A stretch of DNA of 64,000 nt from JACZUI01 sp965216725 (GCA_965216725.1 CBDCGI010000018.1:62001-126000), one strand, 5' to 3'; positions 1 to 8,794 are shown, counted from the stretch's first letter. A program made the numbers and translations. Notes: a model not told the origin generated them from the letters alone.

Positions 1-1088
1 ATGTCGTGGAGAAGAGCAGCACGTTTCACCGGCGCCGGATCCACACCGAGCTCGGCGGCCAGCATCGTGGCGATATGGGCCGTTTCGACCAGGTGTTTGA
101 GCACGTTCTGCCCATAAGAAGTCCGGTACTTGAGGCGGCCAAGCAACGTCACCAGCTCCGCGTGGAGACGCGACACTCCGACCTCAACGAGAGCCCATTC
201 GCCGGCATCGCGGATGCTCTGTTCAACCTCGGCCCGGGCTTTCTCGTAGAACTCCTCGATCGAGGCGGGGTGGATTCGCCCATCAGCGACCAGCTTCTCG
301 AGGGTGATCCGAGCTATCTCCCTACGAACCGGGTCGAACGAAGAAACCGCCACCGCCTCTGGCGTGTCGTCGACTATCAGGCTCGTTCCGGTCACCGACT
401 CGAGGTGGCGGATGTTGCGACCCTCCCGGCCGATGATGCGACCCTTCATATCGTCGCTGGGCAGTGTGATCGTCGAGACCGTGGACTCGGTCACCACCTC
501 TGAAGAGAGACGTTGTATCGCAGTGGCCAGGATTCTGCGGGCTCGTCTCTCGGCCTCCTCTCGGGCTTTGATCTCGAGATCGCGCACCACGATCATGGCT
601 TCCCGGCGTGCTTCGTCTTCAACCTGGGTCAGCATTTCGGCTTTGGCAGCCGCGACGTCGATCCCGGCGACTTGCTCCAGCTGGAAACGTGCCTCCTCTT
701 TCAGCATCTCGAGATCGCCCCTCGACTTGGTCAGCTCTTCTTCGCGTTCGATGAGAATCCTCTCGCGATGTGCGAGGTTGGAGGCTCGTTGCTCCAAGGT
801 CTCCTCGCGCTGACCCAGACGACTCTCCAAGTTGGAGGCATCGAGGAGCCTCTGCTCGAGGTTTGCCTCCTCTCGCTCCCGGTACGCCTCGGCTCGAGCT
901 CGACCTTCCTCTTCGGCCTTCGACAGGATGCGTTGTGCTTCCACCCGCGCCCCCGAGACGGCTTCTTCGGCTGATACACCGTCGACTTCGTGGCGGCGGC
1001 GCATCATCTCTCTGGCGAGGAGGAAGCCGAATCCCAATCCGAGCGCAATGCCGAGGACTGCCAATCCGATCGTCAAGGCAGTGTCCAT
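1..1088 (-). CDS. rny: Ribonuclease Y, 3' end cut by the window edge
   Basis: RNase Y is a membrane-anchored endoribonuclease that starts bulk mRNA decay. The 362 residues present begin MDTALTIGLAVLG with one N-terminal membrane helix (about residues 3-24). A long charged heptad-rich coiled coil follows (about 28-190). A KH domain has the RNA-binding loop GRIIGREG at 216-223, and the window cuts the gene just after the LLHD of the HD hydrolase domain (H361, D362). The family is about 510-520 aa, so roughly the last 150 residues, most of the HD domain, are missing. It lies 205 nt downstream of recA on the same strand. The recX gene that often follows recA in actinobacteria is not in that gap. 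Confidence 0.95.
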   Translation of the reverse strand, partial: MDTALTIGLAVLGIALGLGFGFLLAREMMRRRHEVDGVSAEEAVSGARVEAQRILSKAEEEGRARAEAYREREEANLEQRLLDASNLESRLGQREETLEQRASNLAHRERILIEREEELTKSRGDLEMLKEEARFQLEQVAGIDVAAAKAEMLTQVEDEARREAMIVVRDLEIKAREEAERRARRILATAIQRLSSEVVTESTVSTITLPSDDMKGRIIGREGRNIRHLESVTGTSLIVDDTPEAVAVSSFDPVRREIARITLEKLVADGRIHPASIEEFYEKARAEVEQSIRDAGEWALVEVGVSRLHAELVTLLGRLKYRTSYGQNVLKHLVETAHIATMLAAELGVDPAPVKRAALLHD

Positions 1089-1117
1089 TTTGTCCTCCCC
1101 CGGGTGAGGAAACAGAC

Positions 1118-1142
1118 GTGCCGAGCCACAAGGACTCGGCAC
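1118..1142 (-). terminator. Hairpin between recA and rny
   Basis: A perfect 8-bp inverted repeat (GTGCCGAG at 1118-1125 and CTCGGCAC at 1135-1142) encloses a 9-nt loop in the recA-rny gap. On the minus strand it is followed only by a weak CTGTTTCC stretch, so it is not a classical intrinsic terminator. It may attenuate read-through from recA or be part of the rny leader. The rest of the 1089-1293 gap shows only a pyrimidine-rich stretch near 1188-1216. Confidence 0.3.
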
Positions 1143-1293
1143 ACGTGAGGAACCAACGACTGATCAGGCTCTTCTACCCGTTAAGTCTTCTGTTCCTCCT
1201 GTTTCCTGTTTCTCGACCCGGAATGTCAGTAGTTCGTGTGCTGGCGTCGATGCTACACCGAGATCTGGGATGGTTGGAAGAAACCTCGCGCCC

Positions 1294-3408
1294 TCACTCC
1301 TCGGTCGCAGGCGCCTCTTCCAGGCTGTCGTCCTCGACGGGGTCGCTGTCTGCCAGCCCAACTGCTTCATATACCTTGGCCTGGAGCTGCATGGCGACCT
1401 CGGGGTTCTCTCTCAGGAATCGCTTGGCGTTCTCTCTTCCTTGTCCCAGCTGGTCTTGGTCGAAGGTGTACCAGGCACCACTCTTCTTCACCACACCGTT
1501 GTCCACAGCGACGTCGATCAAGCTCCCCTCTCGGGAGATTCCCTGGCCAAACATGATGTCGAATTCGGCCAAGCGGAAAGGCGGGGCCATCTTGTTCTTC
1601 GCCACCTTGACCCTGACCCGGTTGCCCACGTTGTCGGTGCCGTCTTTGATCGCTTCGATGCGACGGATGTCGAGTCGAACCGACGAGTAGAACTTCAATG
1701 CCCGCCCACCCGGGGTTGTCTCTGGCGAATTGTGGACCATGACACCGTCAACCAGATAGTTGTGGTGACCTTCGACCTCGATGTCAAAGCGGCGCATGCT
1801 CTTGGTTGCGGGCTTCACGTGAATGTCGACAACGGGCACTGCCGCCAGTCTGTAGGTCTTTTCTCCAGGCTCGATATTCACCGCACCCTTACCGCGGTGA
1901 TGCTGCAAGAGCTTGTACTCCATGCACGCAGGAACATAAGAGGATATGAGGGCATGCAGCGCATCGGTGCCGTCACGATCGAAGACAATCACTGCCTTAC
2001 CAGCCCGATCGATCAGTTTGCACCCCAGTCCATAAGTCTCTTTGAGAAGAGCAGTCAGGCGCCGTCTCGATCCTAGGTCCATCGCTTCCACACAGATATC
2101 GGATCGTCCGGCCGAACCATCCTTGCGGCGCTCGGCAAAGCTGCCATCGTCCATATACCAAATGGCTAGCGCGAAAGGAGTCAGTTCTTTGAGGTAGTCC
2201 CAGCTGAACACCTTCTTGCCGCCGATATACACCGCCTCGCGTAGCTCATCCATCTCCACCAGTGGAGTCGTCTCAACCATCAGGCCGCCCTTCGAGTGCT
2301 GGGAGACTGACAGCGGGACCCCCTTGAGCAGTTCCGTTTTCCACCTCGCGTAGTCGTCCTGTTTCGGGCCATGACCAAATCGGAATCTGGACTTCATGCC
2401 CGGACCCTGAGAATTGTCACGCTTCGGAGAGACAGATCCATCGCCCATGAGGGAACCCAGGACCAGCTGGCGTTGCTGATCCGATAGATAATGCGGCAAC
2501 GGCATCAACACTCGATCGCCTTCGATCAGCTCACCCGCCTCGCGCCATCCTCCTGGAGTCGAGATCAAGTGATTTGCGGTGGCAGCAAACTGCGCCCTGC
2601 CATTGCCTTCAGGCTTATAGACCGTGAACTGAAGGAACTCGTCCGCATTCCCATTGTCGAACCAGCTAACCACCTTCTTGGGCTCAACTTTGCCGGTTGT
2701 TGGATCGACCGCCATGACTTCTACCGGGAGTCTCTGATTGACGATCTTGCCGATCTTCTCTTGAGAGCCATCGGCAAGCGTCACCCGGGTTGAATACTGA
2801 AAGCACCCGAACATCACTCCTATCTTCTCCCGGAGTTGGTTGATGAAGATCGCGGTGGTTCTCGATTTGTTCAAGTTGCCGGCCAGCTTCCGCAGAGCCT
2901 GAGACATGAGTCGCGCCTGAAGGCCGACGTGGGAATCGCCCATCTCGCCTTCGATTTCGGCTCGAGGCACCAACGCCGCCACCGAATCGATGACCAACAC
3001 ATCGAGCGCGCCGGACCGAATCAGCATGTCGGCAATCTCCAACGCCTGTTCCCCGGTATCGGGCTGGGAGATGAGGAGCTCGTCAACATCCACACCTATC
3101 GCCTTGGCGTAGACCGGATCCAGGGCGTGTTCGGCGTCGATGAAGGCTGCAATACCACCGTTGCGCTGGGCCTCGGCAACCACGTGGAGAGAAAGACTCG
3201 TCTTTCCCGAGCTTTCCGGCCCATAGATCTCGACGATGCGTCCTCTGGGAACACCCCCGATCCCCAAGGCGAGGTCGAGAGAGAGCGCCCCGGTGGAGAT
3301 GACATCTACCTTGCGATTCGCGGCTTCGCCCATCTTCATGATGGCGCCCTTGCCGAACTGGCGCTCGATCTGTCCAACCGCCATGTCCAATGCCTTTTCC
3401 CGTTCCAC
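1294..3408 (-). CDS. recA: RecA recombinase precursor with an in-frame intein
   Basis: RecA forms the ssDNA filament for homologous recombination and triggers LexA self-cleavage. The 704-aa precursor consists of N-extein residues 1-201, an intein at 202-560 and C-extein residues 561-704, so splicing would give a normal 345-aa RecA. Walker A is GPESSGKT (63-70), and the N-extein ends GVMFG directly before the intein Cys. The C-extein starts SPETT and ends in the usual acidic tail. The start is GTG with AGGAG 6 nt upstream. The gene has its own SOS promoter about 95 nt upstream, even though thpR and cinA precede it on the same strand. The extein needs the intein to splice for function, because the insertion sits in the L2/ATPase core. 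Confidence 0.98.
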   Translation of the reverse strand: MEREKALDMAVGQIERQFGKGAIMKMGEAANRKVDVISTGALSLDLALGIGGVPRGRIVEIYGPESSGKTSLSLHVVAEAQRNGGIAAFIDAEHALDPVYAKAIGVDVDELLISQPDTGEQALEIADMLIRSGALDVLVIDSVAALVPRAEIEGEMGDSHVGLQARLMSQALRKLAGNLNKSRTTAIFINQLREKIGVMFGCFQYSTRVTLADGSQEKIGKIVNQRLPVEVMAVDPTTGKVEPKKVVSWFDNGNADEFLQFTVYKPEGNGRAQFAATANHLISTPGGWREAGELIEGDRVLMPLPHYLSDQQRQLVLGSLMGDGSVSPKRDNSQGPGMKSRFRFGHGPKQDDYARWKTELLKGVPLSVSQHSKGGLMVETTPLVEMDELREAVYIGGKKVFSWDYLKELTPFALAIWYMDDGSFAERRKDGSAGRSDICVEAMDLGSRRRLTALLKETYGLGCKLIDRAGKAVIVFDRDGTDALHALISSYVPACMEYKLLQHHRGKGAVNIEPGEKTYRLAAVPVVDIHVKPATKSMRRFDIEVEGHHNYLVDGVMVHNSPETTPGGRALKFYSSVRLDIRRIEAIKDGTDNVGNRVRVKVAKNKMAPPFRLAEFDIMFGQGISREGSLIDVAVDNGVVKKSGAWYTFDQDQLGQGRENAKRFLRENPEVAMQLQAKVYEAVGLADSDPVEDDSLEEAPATEE
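1729..2805 (-). mobile_element. RecA intein (RecA-b site) with LAGLIDADG homing endonuclease
   Basis: This is a 359-aa intein inside recA. Splicing residues are present: Cys1 (CFQYSTRVTLADGS), block-B TANH with His79, terminal His358-Asn359 and a +1 Ser in the C-extein. Two LAGLIDADG-type motifs, LVLGSLMGDG (114-123) and LAIWYMDDG (213-221), indicate a homing endonuclease whose acidic residues are intact. The insertion point GVMFG/SPETT is that of the M. leprae RecA intein, not that of M. tuberculosis, which lies further downstream. Block sequences closely match the M. leprae allele as I remember it. All visible motifs are intact, so the element is probably active in splicing and possibly in homing. 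Confidence 0.95.
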
Positions 3409-3501
3409 AGTCTGCTCCTAACGCCTCTCGGCCTCTCTCCAAGTCCTCGTGACCGCCAACGTATCGACCGTCACCGACAAAAACGCGGATTCACCGCCGG
3501 G

Positions 3502-3524
3502 ATACTAACTCGAACACTTGTTCG
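3502..3524 (-). promoter_or_regulatory. SOS box and -10 element of the recA promoter
   Basis: CGAACACTTGTTCG (3511-3524) is a perfect GAAC-N4-GTTC palindrome, the LexA box of actinobacteria. On the minus strand it is followed after 3 nt by a TAGTAT -10 hexamer (3507-3502), so bound LexA would cover the promoter. It abuts the stop codon of thpR. A transcript starting near 3495 would have a leader of about 87 nt before the recA GTG. Confidence 0.9.
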
Positions 3525-4073
3525 TCACGAGTATTGCCGTTGAAGAGGCAGCGTGTCCAGCGCCTCGTACCGGGCCGGCCCCCGACCTAGGTGGCTTTGA
3601 TAAGCAACCACCCGGTCACATTCCCACCGAAGATCGACATCGGGAACCTTGTGCATCAACTTGGTGAGATCCTGGGCCGGTCTCACGACGGTCAACGTGA
3701 GATGTGGCCGGTATGGCCTTTCCTCAGGCTCCAGGCCGGCGCCCACCGCTGCCTCTTCGCCTATTGCTGCCAGACGTGCCAGACCACCAGAGCCCTCTCC
3801 GATTCCCGCCCAAAACACTTTGGCTCGCTTCGGCCCCGGAAAGGTGCCGAAGCCGTTGAGTCCGATCCGGAACTTGCCACCGAGGTCTTCCTGGTCGAGA
3901 TTGGCCAGGAAACGCTCGTAGGTCGTCTCCTCGATCTCACCGAGAAACCGAAGCGTGATGTGCCAGCTCTTTGGTGAGCTCACCCGGCCGGGGAGCCCAA
4001 GGCCGGAGAGGATGTCGGCGAGAGCCAACCTGATCGAATGGGGCAAGGGCACAGCCAGGAAGATTCGCCTCAA
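3525..4073 (-). CDS. thpR: RNA 2',3'-cyclic phosphodiesterase (LigT/ThpR)
   Basis: This 2H-phosphoesterase opens 2',3'-cyclic phosphates on RNA ends. The 182-aa product, normal for the family, has both signature HxTx motifs: HITL at 38-41 and HLTL at 124-127. The start is TTG, and its first bases overlap the cinA stop by 4 nt (TTGA), so the two genes are translationally coupled. cinA-thpR-recA is a common actinobacterial order. Its stop codon touches the recA SOS box, so the cinA-thpR unit and recA probably have separate promoters with some read-through. Confidence 0.93.
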   Translation of the reverse strand: MRRIFLAVPLPHSIRLALADILSGLGLPGRVSSPKSWHITLRFLGEIEETTYERFLANLDQEDLGGKFRIGLNGFGTFPGPKRAKVFWAGIGEGSGGLARLAAIGEEAAVGAGLEPEERPYRPHLTLTVVRPAQDLTKLMHKVPDVDLRWECDRVVAYQSHLGRGPARYEALDTLPLQRQYS

Positions 4074-5302
4074 TCACCCCACCACCTTCCAAGCAGAGCG
4101 AGTCGGGTCAGTTGCAGAGCCGCCGTTGTGGCAAACGTCCGCACCCGTTCTCGATCTCCTCCGTACCGCAACTCTCGCGCTTCCGTTCTCTCCGGAGTCG
4201 CCACAGCGATAACAACGGTTCCAGCGGGCTTCTCCAAGTCCGTGGGGCCGGCAGATCCGGTGATCGCCACCGCGACATCGACGCCGAGCAGGTCTTTCGC
4301 GCCCTGAGCCATTTCTATGGCCGTCTCTTCATCCACCACCTTTGAGATATCGCTGACGCCAAGGAGCTGTCGTTTCAGTTCCGCGTCATAGGCGATGAGA
4401 CCGCCCCGTACGACGGCAGAGGAGCCCGGCAGATCGGTGAGCCTGGCCGTGACCATTCCCCCGGTCATCGACTCTGCAGTGCCGATGGTGTATCCCCGCT
4501 CTGACAGAAGATCGAAGAGCACGGCCTCGATGGTCTCGTCGTCGGATCCGAAAATGCTGTCTCCCAAGCGTTCGTGGACCATTGCCTCAACCGGTGAGAT
4601 CATCTTCTCGGCGATCTTGTGGGTTGTTGCTTTGGCAGTGATCCGAACTTTTATCTCCGAGGCCGAGGCCAGGAACGCAATTGAGGGGTTGGGCTCCCGG
4701 TAGAGATCGTCGAGCATCTCAGCAACCCTCGATTCGGACCGACCCCACGTTCTCAGGACCCTGCTCACAATCACTTCGTCACTCTTTGCAGCCGCTGCAA
4801 GCCGAGGGAGTACTTCCGTCAGCATCAGAAACTCCATCTCTGCCGGCACACCGGGCACGCAAAAGATCAGCCGGTCTTGATGGCCGACGACCACCGCAGG
4901 TGCGGAGCCTCTCGGGTTGATCACAAGCTCAGAGCCCTCAGGGTGGTACGCCTGCCTGAGGTTGTTCTCTGGCATGGACCTCCCCCGTTGTTCCCAGCGC
5001 TCCCTGAGCTGTGAGGCGTATTCATCGTTGAACACGAGCTGCCTGCCCGTTGCCTCGGCTACCGCCTCCCTCGTGATGTCGTCTTGGGTGGGTCCTAGGC
5101 CCCCGGTGATGATCAATGCATCCGCTCGCGCCAGAGCCGTTTGAATGGAGTGCACCATCCGCTCCAGGTTGTCGCCGACTGTTTGCTGATAGTGGGCGTC
5201 GAACCCTCGGTCAGCGAGTCTCGCGCCGATATAGGCGAGGTTTGTGTTGACGATTTGCCCGAGAAGAAGCTCGGTCCCAACGGCGATCACTTCGACAATC
5301 AT
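4070..5302 (-). CDS. cinA: CinA: competence/damage-inducible protein with NMN amidohydrolase domain
   Basis: This is a two-domain CinA of 410 aa. Residues 1-170 form the MoaB/MogA-like (MoCF) domain, beginning with AVGTELLLGQ and containing GGLGPTQDD at about 68-76; this domain has ADP-ribose/NAD-recycling pyrophosphatase activity in characterised members. Residues 255-410 form the PncC-type nicotinamide-mononucleotide deamidase domain, with the catalytic serine in TAESMTGG (S278). The protein acts in pyridine nucleotide salvage. The start is ATG with a GAGGTGAG ribosome site. It is the first gene of the cinA-thpR pair and is followed by recA. Confidence 0.95.
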   Translation of the reverse strand: MIVEVIAVGTELLLGQIVNTNLAYIGARLADRGFDAHYQQTVGDNLERMVHSIQTALARADALIITGGLGPTQDDITREAVAEATGRQLVFNDEYASQLRERWEQRGRSMPENNLRQAYHPEGSELVINPRGSAPAVVVGHQDRLIFCVPGVPAEMEFLMLTEVLPRLAAAAKSDEVIVSRVLRTWGRSESRVAEMLDDLYREPNPSIAFLASASEIKVRITAKATTHKIAEKMISPVEAMVHERLGDSIFGSDDETIEAVLFDLLSERGYTIGTAESMTGGMVTARLTDLPGSSAVVRGGLIAYDAELKRQLLGVSDISKVVDEETAIEMAQGAKDLLGVDVAVAITGSAGPTDLEKPAGTVVIAVATPERTEARELRYGGDRERVRTFATTAALQLTRLALLGRWWGD

Positions 5303-5466
5303 GCGACTCTCACCTCGGGGTCGGAGTCAACGCGGTGTTCGGCACAGCCTGGCATGGTCAGGCAACGGAAGGAATCAAGCACTCGTTGGAGATTAGAAGA
5401 GCAAGATTGGCCGATATCGACAACCGGCTATCACCGGAGTCGGCTCGATCTTGGCGACCTATTCAC

Positions 5467-5718
5467 TCAACGGCACTGTTCAACTACGGCAAGCAGCTCG
5501 TCGTGAGCAACCGCGTCGGCAAGCGTGTTCCATGTGGCGTTGGTGACGGAGCCATCGGCTTCGATCTCGGCGCAAGCGAGGTACACGGTGTCGGCTAGGC
5601 CGCTCAACGTGTGGTCCAGGTCGTAGGCCTCGGCGATCGCGGTACGCGCCGACGGCACGTCTCCCCTACCCAGGGACCTGATGGCCTCCTCGGCTGCCGT
5701 GCGCGCCTTGGAGTCCAT
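5467..5718 (-). CDS. Small protein of unknown function coupled to a GAPDH-like dehydrogenase
   Basis: This is an 83-aa acidic, helical, soluble protein with no signal peptide or membrane segment; I do not recognise a family. Its ATG overlaps the stop codon of the upstream dehydrogenase by one base (TGATG), so translation is coupled and its product is likely needed together with that enzyme. The alanine-rich repeats of small helices could suit an accessory or TPR-like fold, but this is a guess. The 164 nt beyond it, up to cinA, hold nothing I can identify. Confidence 0.65.
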   Translation of the reverse strand: MDSKARTAAEEAIRSLGRGDVPSARTAIAEAYDLDHTLSGLADTVYLACAEIEADGSVTNATWNTLADAVAHDELLAVVEQCR

Positions 5719-6773
5719 CAGATCTCGCGGAAGAGATACCTGCGGAGAATGTCCATCCGGCTGTCCATGCTCTCAGCATCGAGGTACCACAGCATTGCTG
5801 CGACAGTCGACAGCAGTGGGTTGCCGTCCTGTGGCGTGAAAGAGAACCCGACCACCTCGTTCCCGTTGCGCACAGCAAGGGTGTCGAGGGCGACCACCGT
5901 CTGACTCATGATGCGCCCGTAGTAACCGTGGTCACGGCCGAATGAGAAAACCTGATTGGCCGACCTCTTGTGAGTCAGGGCAACTCGGGTGTTCGCCGCC
6001 AGACGATCCTTCACCTGCTCGAGAGTGACCTCGTGGTCGAGAGTGAGCGAGAAATGGACCGAATGCATGTATTGGGTGTTCAGCTTGACCGCCGATGAAT
6101 ACAGATTCATTTCGTGGCCCAGCGTCTTGAACAGCTCGTGGGCGTCTCGAGCGTGATGCGTTCCGAATTGGGGATCCTTATGAGGGTCGACGGTAGGGCT
6201 GGCTACGAAGCCTCCGTCCTGAGAGATGTCGTTGGCCCTCCTGATGCAGAGGAAGCGTCCGTCGACCAGACGATTCTCGCCGCTCTCGTCCAGGCCGAGC
6301 TGCTTCACCAAGACTGAGATGTTGTGCGTATTGCACGACACGATGTGGAGGAACCGGTCTGTGTCATGGTCCAACGCCTCGTCGTTGATACCTCGGGCGT
6401 ACATCTTCCCGAACCCGAACTCCGACCCTTGGGCCATGAACCCGATTGGCCCATCGGCGTACTGATAGAGGTTTTCCTTCATCTCGTTCCCGACGGGAGT
6501 GCAGTCGATCACGACGGTCGCTCGTTCGACAGCCTCCTTCGACTCGAACTTCGGCGCGTGGCCTAACTCCTCGAAGGTCGACCGACGTTCGTCATCCACC
6601 GCGAGGATTGCCCCTCTGCGCTCCAGGTCCGAGACCTTCGCCCGCTCCGTGACGAGCGGTGTCCTCTTGTGAAACGTGACTTCGTCGATCCCGAAGTGCT
6701 CCTTGTTGTCGGCCAGCAGGCCAATCAGAGGCTCTCCGATGGTTCCGGTGCCGACTACGTGAACGATTCTCAT
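5718..6773 (-). CDS. Class II (archaeal-type) GAPDH-like aldehyde dehydrogenase
   Basis: This 351-aa protein follows the architecture of class II glyceraldehyde-3-phosphate dehydrogenases. It has an N-terminal Rossmann strand (VHVVGTGTIGEPL), a VVIDCTPVGNE stretch at 87-97 and the catalytic loop SCNTH with Cys147. Further conserved blocks are FVASPTVDPHKDP, THHARDA and a C-terminal QDGNPLLSTVAA stretch. Class II enzymes are typical of archaea, so the true substrate here may be another aldehyde or acyl phosphate. SD GGGAG precedes the ATG. It lies 65 nt downstream of the Rieske/ThDP gene and overlaps the small gene after it. This suggests a shared pathway in which the ThDP enzyme makes or uses an aldehyde or acyl intermediate. 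Confidence 0.75.
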   Translation of the reverse strand: MRIVHVVGTGTIGEPLIGLLADNKEHFGIDEVTFHKRTPLVTERAKVSDLERRGAILAVDDERRSTFEELGHAPKFESKEAVERATVVIDCTPVGNEMKENLYQYADGPIGFMAQGSEFGFGKMYARGINDEALDHDTDRFLHIVSCNTHNISVLVKQLGLDESGENRLVDGRFLCIRRANDISQDGGFVASPTVDPHKDPQFGTHHARDAHELFKTLGHEMNLYSSAVKLNTQYMHSVHFSLTLDHEVTLEQVKDRLAANTRVALTHKRSANQVFSFGRDHGYYGRIMSQTVVALDTLAVRNGNEVVGFSFTPQDGNPLLSTVAAMLWYLDAESMDSRMDILRRYLFREI

Positions 6774-6838
6774 CTAGTGCTCTCCCGAAGCGGGGCCGTG
6801 GTCGTGACGCAAGACGAGGTTAACTCACCCTGCGGCCG

Positions 6839-8794
6839 CTAAACCAGCAGCGGGTCGGTGTCGACCTGAATCAGCGACGGGCCGGGGTAATCGAGGGCGG
6901 AGCGCAAGGCCTTGCGCAGATCGTCGCCAGGCCCGACACGCGTCCCAAAACCCCCGCAGCTCTTGGCAAATTCTGCAAAATCCGGATTGTGCAGCGATGT
7001 CTGCCAGACGTCCAGCATCGCAGACCTCTGCTCTTTGGAGATCTTCCCCAACTCGGTGTTGGCAAGGACGATCACGGTGATGTCCATCCCATACTTGACT
7101 GCTGTGGCGAACTCCATCGCGTACTGCCCGAAACCGCCGTCGCCGGCAATCGCGACGATCTGCCGACTGCCCCCGACCGCGGCCCACGCACCCATGGCGG
7201 CAGGGAAGGCAAAACCTATCGAGCCCAGATAGCCCGACATGAGGACCGCCTGTCCACTCGTTTCGAAGTAGCGACCGAAGGAGTATGTGTTGTTGCCAAC
7301 ATCCACGGCCATCACCGCGTCGCCCGTGACCTCCTCGGCCAAGACGGCGAAGATGGTCGCCGAATTAGCGCCCCGGTCCGAGTTGTCACCCTCCCGAGAT
7401 CGCTTCTCGCCTCGCCAGAGCTTCCACCGTTGCGCAAGCTCCGATTTGCAGTCGATCGGCTCGTGATCTTCACCAAGGGCTTCATGGATGGTCTGGGCTG
7501 TGATCCCAACATGGCCGAGCACCGGCAGATCGACAAAGTGAAAACGCCCCAGTGCCATGAGATCAAAATCGATTTGGATGATGGGCTTGTATTCCGCGAT
7601 GCCTGTGTGGTTGGAGAAGCTGGCGCCGAAAACCACCAGGAGGTCGGCCTCGTTCATGAACCATGAAGCAACCGGGGTTCCGCTTCTGCCGAGAACGCCG
7701 CATCCAAGAGCGTGGCCATCATCTATCTGGCCCTTGGCCTTGAAAGTCGTGACGATCGGTGCACCTACCCGCTCCGCCAGATCGATGACAGTGGGCATGT
7801 CGAAGCGGGCCCCGGCGCCAACAATGAACAGGGGCCGCTTGGCACTCCGTATCCGGTCTATGGCCTCATCGAGAACCTCTGGCGGTGGCGAGACATGTGG
7901 ATCGCCGGTCCGGCCTTTGGGTGATCCAGCCTCGGCTTTGCTGACTTGGAGCTGCACTTCGTCCGGAAGCATGAGGTGGGCCACTTCCCGGCCGACGAGA
8001 GCCTGTTTGCACGCAAGGCTCATCAGCTCGGCGTGGTTGGAGCCAGATTGCACAGTCTCCGAGTAGCCGGCCACATCGGCAAAAGCCGACGCTAGATCCA
8101 AGTCCTGAAATGCCCCGCGACCCTTTACGGACGACGGAACCTGACCGGACAAAGCCAAAACAGGAGCTCTGTCCACCTTGGCGTCGTAGAGCCCGGTGAG
8201 AAGGTTGGTGGAGCCGGGCCCCGCAATCGCGAAGCACGCCGCGGGCCGACCGGTCAGCTTCCCAAAGGCGCTGGCGGCGAAAGAGGCTGCCCCCTCGTGT
8301 CGGATCCCGATGTAGTTGAGGTCGCCGCGCTCTTCTGCCACGCGCATCGCGTCGGCGAATCCGAGGTTGGAGTGTCCCACCATTCCGAAAACATGGGTCA
8401 CACCCCAGTTGACCATGGTCTCGACAAGGACGTCGCTTACCGTCCGAGAGCGTTGCGGCTCTGGAGGCAATGCGACGTAGACACCGTCGGAGCGGACCTC
8501 CGTCTGATAGCAGCCGGGCATATCGCTGAAGCCTTCCGGAGGTGAGCCATCGAGGGGGTTGTAGTCATATCCATGCCACGGACACCTGAGCCATCCATGT
8601 TCAATAGACCCCTCTCCAAGTGGACCACCCTGGTGTGGACAAGCGTTGGACAGCGCTCCGTAGGCGCCCTGGTAGTGAGTCAACGCCAGACTCCGGCGAC
8701 CGACTGTCACTGTCTTCACCCGACCTTCAGGGAGATCGTCAAGCTCGGCGACCTTGTGCCAGTTGACCTCGGGATGAGTGCAGTCGACCATCAC
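6839..8794 (-). CDS. Rieske [2Fe-2S] domain fused to an acetolactate-synthase-like ThDP enzyme
   Basis: This is a 651-aa fusion. Residues 11-110 are a Rieske ferredoxin domain with all four cluster ligands (C52-P-H54 and C71-PW-H74). Residues 117-651 are a complete ThDP enzyme of the pyruvate oxidase/acetolactate synthase family. The activating Glu is in RHEGAAS (E167), the middle domain contains FIVGAGARFD, and the ThDP-Mg motif runs from GDGGFG (551) to N579. No signal peptide is present. Activity could be 2-oxoacid decarboxylation or oxidation, with the Fe-S domain carrying electrons away. It differs from glyoxylate carboligase, which lacks the Glu. The start is GTG (or ATG one codon later) after GGAGG. 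It lies 44 nt behind aceA, so it is probably part of the glyoxylate-shunt operon. Confidence 0.85.
   Translation of the reverse strand: MMVDCTHPEVNWHKVAELDDLPEGRVKTVTVGRRSLALTHYQGAYGALSNACPHQGGPLGEGSIEHGWLRCPWHGYDYNPLDGSPPEGFSDMPGCYQTEVRSDGVYVALPPEPQRSRTVSDVLVETMVNWGVTHVFGMVGHSNLGFADAMRVAEERGDLNYIGIRHEGAASFAASAFGKLTGRPAACFAIAGPGSTNLLTGLYDAKVDRAPVLALSGQVPSSVKGRGAFQDLDLASAFADVAGYSETVQSGSNHAELMSLACKQALVGREVAHLMLPDEVQLQVSKAEAGSPKGRTGDPHVSPPPEVLDEAIDRIRSAKRPLFIVGAGARFDMPTVIDLAERVGAPIVTTFKAKGQIDDGHALGCGVLGRSGTPVASWFMNEADLLVVFGASFSNHTGIAEYKPIIQIDFDLMALGRFHFVDLPVLGHVGITAQTIHEALGEDHEPIDCKSELAQRWKLWRGEKRSREGDNSDRGANSATIFAVLAEEVTGDAVMAVDVGNNTYSFGRYFETSGQAVLMSGYLGSIGFAFPAAMGAWAAVGGSRQIVAIAGDGGFGQYAMEFATAVKYGMDITVIVLANTELGKISKEQRSAMLDVWQTSLHNPDFAEFAKSCGGFGTRVGPGDDLRKALRSALDYPGPSLIQVDTDPLLV

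Noticed and set aside
1188..1216. Pyrimidine-rich repeats (TTCCTCCTGTTTCC) between recA and rny
   Set aside because: Short, imperfect and low in complexity; no clear function as a repeat array or site.
6839..8794. Glyoxylate carboligase, because it lies beside aceA/aceB
   Set aside because: The activating Glu (E167) is present, whereas Gcl has Val there, and Gcl has no Rieske domain.
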